A stretch of DNA of 64,000 nucleotides from Eutreptiella sp. 'Long Island Sound 2002'. Lineage: Eukaryota > Euglenozoa > Euglenophyceae > Eutreptiales > Eutreptiaceae. Position 1 is the stretch's first letter. Each line of letters opens with the position of its first letter. The stretch spans positions 19,296,612 to 19,360,611 of the forward strand of contig OZ038392.1 in NCBI GenBank assembly GCA_964036045.1. The letters are read 5' to 3'. The position numbers and the translations under genes are program-made. This document shows, piece by piece, positions 53,279 through 61,961 of this stretch. The notes beneath the pieces were generated by a model. The model saw nothing but the letters and a program-made list of their open reading frames with translations. It did no database searches and was not told the DNA's origin.

Positions 53279-54376
53279 CGTTTGTCACGTGTGCAGAATT
53301 ATGCAAGACAGAAGATTGTAGGTACGAATCTTCAAGTTGTTTTGAAAAATGCTCAATTCGTCTTTACTACTACGTCTTTGGCTTTACATCCCGACCACGT
53401 CATTGTGGAAGAGAGTAGCCGTTGCACTGTTGCCATGGGTGTTGCATGTTTCACCCGAGGACGAGCCATCACCTTTGTGGGGGATAGCAAACAATTGGAT
53501 GCATTTACTGCAATCAATAAGTATTTGCCCATTTCGGATGCAATTCATTGGCGGCAGTATGCTTCAAAAACTATTTTGGATCTTTGTCGTGATGCTTTTG
53601 TTCCGGTTGTCCCAATTGTGGAACAACATCGTATGAATCATTCCCTTGCACGGATGACCAATGATCTTTTGTGTGGGCTCATGGTCGGTCATAGAAATGA
53701 CTCTCCTCATGATGACTCCTCTTTTTTACTTCCCAACCGACAAATGGTGCAGGTCATTGACACGTTTGATTACGTGCCAAATCCTCAATCCGAGTATCAT
53801 GAACTTGTGCGGCGCATGCGACTTGTGCGACGCCATCCTCGTGTAGAAACCTCACCCTATAATTTTAATGAGACAAAAGCTGTTGCAGACCTTTTGTCCG
53901 AGGGCATGTTGAGAGGTTGGAAGCCACATTCGGTCGTTACCTTGGCAAACTACCATGAGCAAAACCGTTTCAATTCAATGTTATTCCAAGAGCATCCACT
54001 TGTCCAGAGTGCGACCAAAATTGGAAAGTTCCAAGGTGACCAAACTGATGTTGTCATCCTCACCCTAGCATCTTCGTCTGTCGGTTTTTTTGACAACTTT
54101 AAACGTCCATATGTTGCTTCGCCTCGAAGCCGCAATGCCTTAGTTGTCATCGGTAACTTTAAGCCCTACTTGGAAAACCCACGTGTACAGTACATCATGA
54201 AAGCACTTCTCGCAAGTTCCCGAGGAGAAACTATCAGCCATTCTCGGCATCATGGATTGACCGAGTTACCAAAGTTTACTTTGACCCCCACTACATGGGC
54301 CCCACAACGATGTCTCATTTGGACTACGTCCATGATGCCCAATATTGTTCTTTAAGGTAACACCTTTTACCAAGCT

Positions 54377-55438
54377 TTGTATGCGAAAGTGGCAACCTCT
54401 CTTCAGTCTCATTTTGGATGTCCTTTGCTCATCAAGTTTGGCAAGCTAATGCTTCCGGATGCCAGCATTGTGCACATCAATCTTGTTGCTTTCCCCATTG
54501 ACAATGTGGCCAATGCGGAAAGCCTTGCAGCAACGCTCGGTAGGCACGATTTTCCTAGTGTGGAGATTCGAACTCTCCCCGAGGCGGAAATTGAGCTTTT
54601 GAGTGACATTCCAAGGACAGCACGAAATGTTCTTCGCTAAGGAACGAACCACATCATTGCACCTCCCCTTATGCAAGCTATCTACCGTGCATTCTTTGCA
54701 GCTTCTTGTCCACGTATTCCACCTTATCCAACTTATCTTTATCCAAGTTTGTTTGCAGCATATCAACCACCATCCCAATCTGAGAATCATCATTGTCAAT
54801 GTGGAGCAATGCTTTTGTCAAATATTTGTCACTGGTGTCAATTCGCAAACATTTTCCCACACCAACACACCCAGTTTGTGGTGACACCTACCACTGAATG
54901 GATTGATTCCAATCATCAATTCAGCGATCACCTTTGCATTGACACCACGGCACATCCCGTTTTGGTGGGTATGTGCAACCCATATCAGGTGTTTGCCTGC
55001 ATGGTGGCAAATAGCACCTTACCAAAGTGGCAATGCAATGAAGGACCCCATGTGTTCCCTACATGAGGACCAAATCAACCACCCCAACCGAGTATGGGTA
55101 CACTGCTGAACCGCATGCAGCTTTGCCCCGCAAACGTCATTTTTCGCAATGTCTTCCTTTCGCCTTCAGCAGGTGCGCGTCCGCACATTGATGACGATTG
55201 CTTTGTCACGAAGCACACTTTCCTCATTCACTTTGGTGACCCTATTCCCTTGCAATGGGAGAACTCCACAATCTACCTCAAGCATTGTGGTATTTATGCT
55301 CTTGACGCATCTAAAAAGCATAGCCTTCCAATTTGGCCTCGCTTTAGTATCTCCTTGCGATCTTGGGACACTGGTAATGCCATGCCTTGTGAAGACGATC
55401 ATGTCACCAAAAAAATTCGGCCTAATCCGAGCAACTAG
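54377..55438 (+). pseudogene. C-terminal continuation of the helicase frame, unknown domains
   Basis: Past each stop the same frame reads as protein: GCPLLIKFGKLMLPDASIVH, LPEAEIELLSDIPRTARNVL, a Cys/His-rich HHCQCGAMLLSNICHWCQF, FSDHLCIDTTAHPVLVGMC, and TFLIHFGDPIPLQWENSTIY. The Cys pairs could form a zinc site. I recognise no family. Because stops but no frameshifts have accumulated, it may be a young pseudogene, a multi-exon gene or a recoded element. Confidence 0.4.
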
Positions 55439-56744
55439 ACGTCCATCCTCCATCCAACGTCCTAACTTTGAATCTTTTGGTATTCGGCTTTCGCTTCATC
55501 GCGATCCCATCAATTACCTCCAATGTGCCTCTCCATTTCACCGCATTCGAGCAAGGTCCTGCGTGGCCGGTACCTTTTTGACCGTTTTTTTGAATTTCAC
55601 TCTGTGCCATTTCGCCATATCATTATAAAAGGTTGGTGCTGCAGCAAAAGGACGGAAGGTCGACCCATTCTTTTCGTGCATCTTGAGTGGAGCATTTTAC
55701 GTCGCCCTTAGCTTACGGCATACGTTGTGTGAATTGGTTGTTGGACAACCACGTTTATCCTAACCTTCAAACGAGCAACCTAACCCCTGTTCTCCACCCG
55801 GAATGAATGTACTCCCCAAGCTTCGTATTGATGTCTGCGCTCGGCTTTCGCTTCTCCGCGATCCCGTTCCTCTTCCTCTTGTTATGAGCAAAATTTTCTG
55901 TCATCCACAACAAAGCGAAAAAAACATCTATCCAATCAGATGCATATGTACAATGCATTGTACATCCTGCAACATACCTGTACCAAAAAATTGATGTCTC
56001 TATCCGGCTATTGTGTGCTTGTCAAGTGTTGCATGTTCCTTGTTTCACGCTTTACGGGGTGGTTGGGAACTTGTGGAGGCTAAAATGTGTCGAAAATGGG
56101 CCCAAAAAGAGGTCATCGTATTTGCATCCCCCCCCCACCCCATTGCATTCTCACACAAATGTTTCGTGGTATCAGCAAGTAGTACAAGCCACTTTTGTAG
56201 TGAAACACTAAACTTCAAACAAGAAAAAATACCTAGTACAAGGTGATATCCACAAGTGCAAAAGGATGAGCAACATAGTCCAACCAATACACAACCATTC
56301 TAAGGACACGAAGAAAACAAAGTACAATCGGCTTTCGCTTCACCACGAACCCGTTTCATATGCATTAGGCACGTGATGATTCATTGATGCCTTGCTTGAG
56401 TGTGATGGCCCCCGCCACCACAGTGGCCCGTAGTAGGTAAGAGGGGCTTTGCGGGCAGATGCTACAGGACTCAAGCCATGCACATTCGGGTACGGCGAGG
56501 GTGGGGGGTTAGGCGAGGGTTGTCGGAGTTCTCGCGGCGAAGAAATAACTGGAGGGTGATTGGGAACTTATAGGGGCTAAAATGTGTCCAAAATGGGCCC
56601 AAAAAGAGGTCCTCGGGCCCACTACTTGGGTGTGAAACCCACTAGACAATGACCAAAGGTGTTCGTTCAACATCTACATTGGTTTCCATGCCAGGACATG
56701 CTAGGCACCTGTAACTACCCAAAAATGTCATTTTCGGGTCATTT
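55439..56744. other. region with short repeats and no firm gene
   Basis: CGGCTTTCGCTTC followed by NNCGCGANCCC recurs at about 55,486, 55,850 and 56,329 (the last degenerate). A 62-bp direct repeat (GGGAACTTRTRGRGGCTAAA then AAAATGGGCCCAAAAAGAGG) lies at 56,057-56,118 and 56,552-56,613. A weak frame at 55,440-55,620 (RPNFESFGIRLSLHRDPINY) may extend the preceding coding material in another phase. Confidence 0.45.
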
Positions 56745-57713
56745 TTGACAAATTTGAAACCTGGGTGCTCAAGTCTGGATGCAAAACCGGAAAAAATCTT
56801 CGTGACTTGTGAGCAAGCTGTCAAGTTGGGTGACTTTGGAATCTGTAGGTTGTTAAAGAATACTTGCGACATGGCTACAACAGTTGTCGGAACGCCCACA
56901 AACTTATCGCCAGAACTTATTGAGAACCGCCCGTACAACGGCAAAAGCGATATGTGGGTTTTGGGTTGTGTCCTGTATGAAATGTGCACTCTATTGAAGC
57001 CTTTCACAGGTAAGAGCTTGGCGGAGGTTATCATTAAGATTGCAAGTCCGAAGGTTAAACCGTTGGACCCCCAATACCCACCAGAATTGCAGTCCCGACT
57101 CTGTGCCCTGTTGCACCTGGACCCGGCACAACGGCCTAGTCCAAGAGACATCTTGTGCATGCCGTTGCTCCAAGGCATGAAGTATGTACCAAAAGCCCCC
57201 AGGTTGAACATTTTGCATAAAAAGAACCCGAAGGGTGATTGGTCGGGACAAGATCTGGACCTTTGGCTTGGCGAGCAACGGGCCGAGATTCACCGCATTC
57301 AAGCTCTCGTGAGAGAACGACGGCGAGGCTGTAATGTTCCAGTTGCAACCGCGCCTAACTCCCAAGCTGAACCCCACGATAACTTGGAAGTAGTTGTTTT
57401 TCCTCAAACTGCGGAGCATCGAGCCAAGAGGCAGCCCAATAACTTGGAAGTCCCCAAATGGAAACCCCAACCTTCTGTCGAATGGAAGGATCATGTGTTC
57501 ACCACCCAACCGGCAAGAAAGCGTTCTGAACATTGGAATCCTAGGTTGGATAGCCTGTTGGAAAAGCAGCCAGGATTTCCACGCCCCGAAGCGACCTGCG
57601 AGCCTCAAATTTCGAACGGGTCTGGTGGCACAAGCACGCACACCTGCCTTGAAAATGCACACAGTGACAAAGGGCGATGCAAAATCACGCTTTCTCCCAT
57701 AAGCCCATGGTGA
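56745..57713 (+). pseudogene. NEK-like serine/threonine kinase, C-lobe only
   Basis: Residues 12-135 are the C-lobe of a protein kinase of NEK type: DAKPEKIFVT (catalytic loop, family pattern HRDLKPxNIFLT), VKLGDFGICRLL (DFG at 30-32), VVGTPTNLSPE (activation segment and APE equivalent), DMWVLGCVLYEM, KPF and LDPAQRPSPRDIL (R130). The N-lobe and the HR of HRD are missing, and the loop Asn that binds metal is Lys17. An AG just before TCTGGATGCAAAACC (about 56,773) could be a splice acceptor, so the N-lobe may be in distant exons. The tail has NEK-like RIQALVRERRRG. The frame ends at TGA 57,711-57,713, overlapping the next frame. Confidence 0.6.
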
Positions 57714-58300
57714 AGAAGAAGCCGAAGAAGAAGAGGCCGAGCATTGTTCTCACAGCGCAGCAACGAGAGCAGCTGGATCTAGAGCAAAAAAGGGATCGTT
57801 TACAAAAGGAGAGGTTTCAAAAGAAGGCCCAAGCCGCCGAAAAGGAAGCAACTTTAGAAGTGGAGCGCCCCAAGAATGCGGAGGAGCGGAAGTTTGCCGT
57901 TGAGCAACGGCGAAAGGCGAAGGGTGGCCATGGTCATCCACCTCAATTGCTTGCGGCTGCTGCTCTGTCCTTGACGCCCCAGACCGAAGAAGTGTTGAGA
58001 AAGCCTCGCCATCCTTTTGGTGCGTCCACGAAGGCTCCCCCTCCCATGGCGCCCTTATGCGAAAAAAGGCCACAAAAGCCCAGCCACCCGGTCGGCAATA
58101 ACCCCAAGCAGGTCCCGGGTGGCACAAAGGAAATTGATGCTCCTTTGGTGAACATTCATCACAACGTGGAAATGATCAAGGCAAACGTTCGGAGTGGTCT
58201 TGACGGGAGCAAATCGGTGTCCGTTGATCAGCAGGGCAACCGCGTGGCCCATGGTGCAATGTGTCGTTGCAATAGCATATGCTACACAGAGACCAGAACG
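57677..58300 (+). pseudogene. Lys-rich coiled-coil tail next to the kinase, shifted frame
   Basis: A frame overlapping the kinase end reads MVKKKPKKKRPSIVLTAQQR (nuclear-localisation-like), then a coiled coil (EQKRDRLQKERFQKKAQAAE; NAEERKFAVEQRRKAKGG) and a Pro-rich segment (APPPMAPLCEKRPQKPSHPV) followed by EIDAPLVNIHHNVEMIKANV. It stays open to 58,627, but beyond about 58,270 the composition deteriorates and the end lies in a repeat. It is probably the tail of the same kinase gene after a frame change or intron. Confidence 0.45.
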
Positions 58301-58584
58301 AGATGCAACGTAGTTATTCCGAGGGACATTTACGACTCCCTTTCAGCCATGATGACAGAGTGGAGGAGGAGGAGTTTCCTCGCGTGCCACAAACAGCCGG
58401 CGAAGAAAAGCGTTCACAACGCCGCAAAGAAAATGAAAACTTCCGAGACTTGCTTAGAGCGCAACGAGCAAAGGCGCGGCAGGCAGGTGCAAAAGAAGTG
58501 CAGTGGGAAGTGCAATTGCCTCCCGCTTCTTGCAAGAAAGGGGAGGGCGTGCGTCTCCCACCCGTTGCCGGTCGCCACCGTTGA
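58279..58584 (+). pseudogene. kinase tail, third frame
   Basis: A frame with an acidic-then-charged helix, HDDRVEEEEFPRVPQTAGEE and NENFRDLLRAQRAKARQAGA, typical of NEK C-terminal regions, ends where the 58.56-kb repeat starts. The gene thus appears in three successive frames over 1.8 kb, which suggests decay or unrecognised short introns. Confidence 0.4.
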
Positions 58585-61170
58585 GTTTCTCGCTCAAACT
58601 TTGTGTGATTGTACTTCACACCCATAGGTATCATCAACCAACATTTCAACCAAATCCAAAGCACCACGACGTAGTTCTGATTTTTACTCATTTCGCGCGT
58701 ACTGCTGCTTGCTGCTGCTTGCTGCTGCTAAACCTGGTAGGTCCACCCTAGACACTAAAAAGGGTTATAAAACTAAGACTGGTTCCACCAGCTCGGTGAC
58801 CCTAACCCCAAGCAAGACTGAATATTGGGAGCGAGCTGGCAGGGGAGGGAACATCAGCTATGACTGGTGAGGGACATCAAGAATGATTCACATATTGATG
58901 GCTCTTGACAAAGTGGAATCCGCTTGCAAGTGAACCCCATCACCACGAGGCCCACTTTCAAGGCTTTTTGGACTTCTGAGGGGCCAAAGTGCCCCAAAAT
59001 GGGCTCAAAATGGGCTCATTTCACCCGTTGGTGCACCCCGACTGGTCTAGGATGAGGTTTGGAAAAATGTGTTTTTGACCCATTTTTGACCCATATTTGG
59101 TCCCAAAACAACTTATTTTCAAGGCATTTTGGGATTCCCGGAGGACCAAAATGGGCCACCACAAGTTCAAAACGGTCCAAAAACACTTGTTTTAGCGTCG
59201 CACATGGTCTAGGATCATTTTTGAGAAAAGTCATCTTTTTGCCTCTGTGCCTTTGCCTTCGGACCCTGTTGACCCATTTGGGCAACCACCTGTTTGGGCT
59301 TGAGCTTGCAGCTTGCCGCAGCCTCGTGGGCCTAGGTATTCGGGTCTCGGCGTCCGTTTAGGCAATTCTGAGGTGTGCACGGAAACCACAAAAAGTGGGG
59401 GGTTGCGTATGCAGTAGGTGCCCTCGGAATCGCATTTTGAGCCAAGTAGCCAAAGATATGGCCTATTCTTGGTTTGTGGTCGTCGGCATTTGGAGCTTCT
59501 GGGGGCCTTTTTGGGCCGTTTCCGGGACATATCATGGAGTTAGAGGGCCGCAAAGAGCTCGTTGACACGGGGACGTCAAGCGGCACGTGGAGTGTACCCA
59601 CCGTTTCCCGTCGTTTGGCCGTTTTGAATGTGTTCCAGGGCTTTTTTGGCCCAAAAATGGCTGTTTTTGGCCCTAAACTGCAATTTTTGAAACTGAGGTC
59701 GGCCACTTGCGAAAACCGATCCCGGCCGCCACCATTGAGTTTCTCGGTCAAACTTTGTGTGATTGTACTTCACACCCCTATGTATCATCAACCAACATTT
59801 CACTTGAATCCGAAGCACCACAACGGAATTCTGATTTTTACCCATTTCGCGCGTGCTGCCGCTTGCTGCTTGCTGCTTGCTGCTTGCTGCTGCTAAACCT
59901 GGTAGGTCCACCCTAGACACTAAAAAGGGTTATAAAGCCAAGACTGGTTCCACCAGCTCGGTGACCCTAATCAAGACTGAATATTGGGACCGAGCTGGTG
60001 GCCGCGGGAACATCAGCTACGACTCGTGAGAGACATCAAGAATGATTCACACATTGATGGCTCTTGACCAAGTGAAATCAGCTTGCAAGTGAACCCCATC
60101 ACCACGAGGCCCACTTTCAAGGCTTTTTGGAGTTCCGAGGGGCCAAAATGCCCCAAAATGGGCTCAAAATGGGCTCATTTCACCCGTTGGTGTGTAACTA
60201 CAAAGTAAAGGCCCAAAGTGTTTCTCAAGTAAAAAACAGGTAAAAACCAGGTAAAATGGGTAGAAATTCAATAACTTGCTTTGTGCGTGCATGTTTGCTC
60301 GCCTTGCCCTTTCGTAAAAAGGTTAACAAACACATTTGCATGCAAATAGGCTGAAACCCATCGTGTACCCACCGTTTCCCTTCGTTTGGCCGTTTTGAAT
60401 GTGTTCCAGGGCCTTTTTGGCCCAAAAATGGCCGTTTTGGCCCTAAACTGTAGTTTTGGACACTGAGGTCCGCCACTTGCGAAGCCCGTTGCCGGTCGCC
60501 ACCGTCGAGTTTCTCGCTCAAACTTTGTGTGATTGTACTTCACACCCATAGGTATCATGCACCAAAATTTCAACCAAATCCAAAGCACCACGGCGGAGTT
60601 CTGATTTTCACCCGTTTCGCGCGTGCTACAGCTTGCTGCTTGCTGCTTGCTGCTTGCTTGCTGCTAGACCTGGTAGGTCCACCCTAGACACTAAAAAGGG
60701 TTATAAAACCAAGACTGGTTCCGCTAGCTCGGTGACCCTAACCCTAATCAAGACTGAATATTGGGACCGAGCTGGTGAGGGAGGGAACATCAGCTACGAA
60801 TGGTGAGGGACACCAATGAGTCATACCTTGAAGGCCGTTGACAGAGTGGAATCGGCTTGCAAGTGATCCCCTTCACCACAAGGCCCACTTTCAAGGCTGT
60901 TTTGGACGTCTAAGGGGCCAAAATGCCCCCAAAATGGGCTCAAAATGGGCTCATTTCAACCGTTGGTGCACCCCAACTGGTCTAGGATGATTTTTGGAAA
61001 AATGCGTTTTTGACCCATTTTTGACACGTTTTGGTCCCCAAACAGCCCATTTTCCAGGCATTTTGGGATTTTTGGAGGACCAAAATGGGCCGCCACAAGC
61101 TCAAAACAGCTCAAAAACACTTGTTTTAGCATCACACATCGTCTAGGATCATTTTTGAGAAAAGGCATAG
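58556..61170 (+). repeat. triplicated structured repeat
   Basis: Three direct copies share TTTCTCGCTCAAACTTTGTG, GATTGTACTTCACACCCATA, a TTGCTGC heptamer run (3-5 units), CCTGGTAGGTCCACCCTAGA, CACTAAAAAGGGTTATAAA, a hairpin, CAAGGCCCACTTTCAAGGCT and AAAATGGGCTCAAAATGGGC. Copy A spans 58,556-59,228, copy B 59,592-60,193 (truncated) and copy C 60,364-61,168. B and C also share an upstream part with TTTCCCKTCGTTTGGCCGTT. 59,229-59,591 and 60,194-60,363 are unique inserts. Confidence 0.85.
59946..60002 (+). other. conserved hairpin within the triplicated repeat (copy B)
   Basis: CCACCAGCTCGGT and ACCGAGCTGGTGG form a perfect 13-bp stem around a loop of about 26 bases (GACCCTAATCAAGACTGAAT and so on). 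Copies A (about 58,786) and C (about 60,720) keep AGCTCGGT and CGAGCTGG with changes at the stem ends. Confidence 0.7.
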
Positions 61171-61960
61171 AAAGAAACAGTCACAGCCATGTCTTTCTTG
61201 GGGGACTTGATCCAGGCCAAGCCCCCCCTAAAAGCCTTTTGTTGATGTTGGGACTAACTTAATCATTTTTATCACTCTTTTGAAGTTTAAAGTACACTTT
61301 CTCAAAGTACCTAGGGTTATAACCCTAGCCCCCCATGAAGTTCACCCCTACCACTCAACTGAGCGGAGGTATCTTCCTTCATGGAGGTAATACCGAAATA
61401 AAGTAGGCACTTGATGCCTAAGGCCCTGTAGGTCAAGCCTAGTGGTCCCCCACCTCAAGACCCCTATACTCAACTGATTCTACCACTTATTGTGGTTCTA
61501 CTTTTTAACTGTTTCTGAATTCAGTTGCTTGGCCTTGCTGGCCAAGCCATAACCTGTGTCTGGCCTAACTCATATGCCCCAGAGTCCTAACCAACTCCAT
61601 TTCATCCAAAAGAGTGCACATGAAGTGCTTGATGCTAACTTGGAGGCCTGAGTCATGCCAGTTTTCACATACAAATCATTTGTTTTATCCATTTGTGATT
61701 GGATATTTGTACTCAAGCCTGCTTTGTCTATCTGCAGCCCTTGTGTGATACAATGTATTTCAAAACTATTCATTGATTCGATCCACATCCTGTTCTTGCT
61801 CTACTTGCTGCTTTGGTCCTGTTTTTCAACACCAAAACTTGCAAGATTTCATCAAAACTTTTAGGGCACTAATCAAGGATATCTTTCCGGTAGCAGAGGC
61901 AACCCTTGAGAACCTTTGGAACCGACTCTGAGAAGTACACAAGCCAAACCCAGCAAACAA
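61171..61960. other. no gene recognised; probable 5' leader of the gag element
   Basis: AT-richer sequence with no usable reading frame. It ends at the ATG of the gag-like frame, so it may be the 5' untranslated or LTR-proximal part of that element, but no LTR pair can be tested within the window. Confidence 0.4.
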
Positions 61961-61961
61961 A

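Larger units (their letters stand above)
52496..55438 (+). pseudogene. zinc-finger/SF1 (UPF1-like) helicase-core protein with in-frame stops
   Basis: One frame runs 2.9 kb. Residues 90-93 and 105 (CGGC...HHFC) and 123-145 (C-x2-C...H...C) look like zinc fingers. Residues 161-261 are about nine KEDKxRAGEIGS-type units. Residues 276-555 match the second half of an SF1B helicase: VFTTTS, VIVEESSR (motif II, EE for DE), ITFVGDSKQLDAF (III), PIVEQHRMNH (IV), KFQGDQTDVVILTL (V) and VASPRSRNALVVIGN (VI, R544 kept). No Walker A (GPPGTGKT) or motif Ia is present before motif II. Stops at 54,353 (TAA), 54,638 (TAA) and 55,064 (TGA) interrupt further protein-like sequence in the same frame. Confidence 0.65.

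Noticed and set aside
60725-60745. CCCTAACCCTAA as a telomere remnant
   Set aside because: Only two units occur, they sit in the loop region of the triplicated repeat, and the other copies have different bases.
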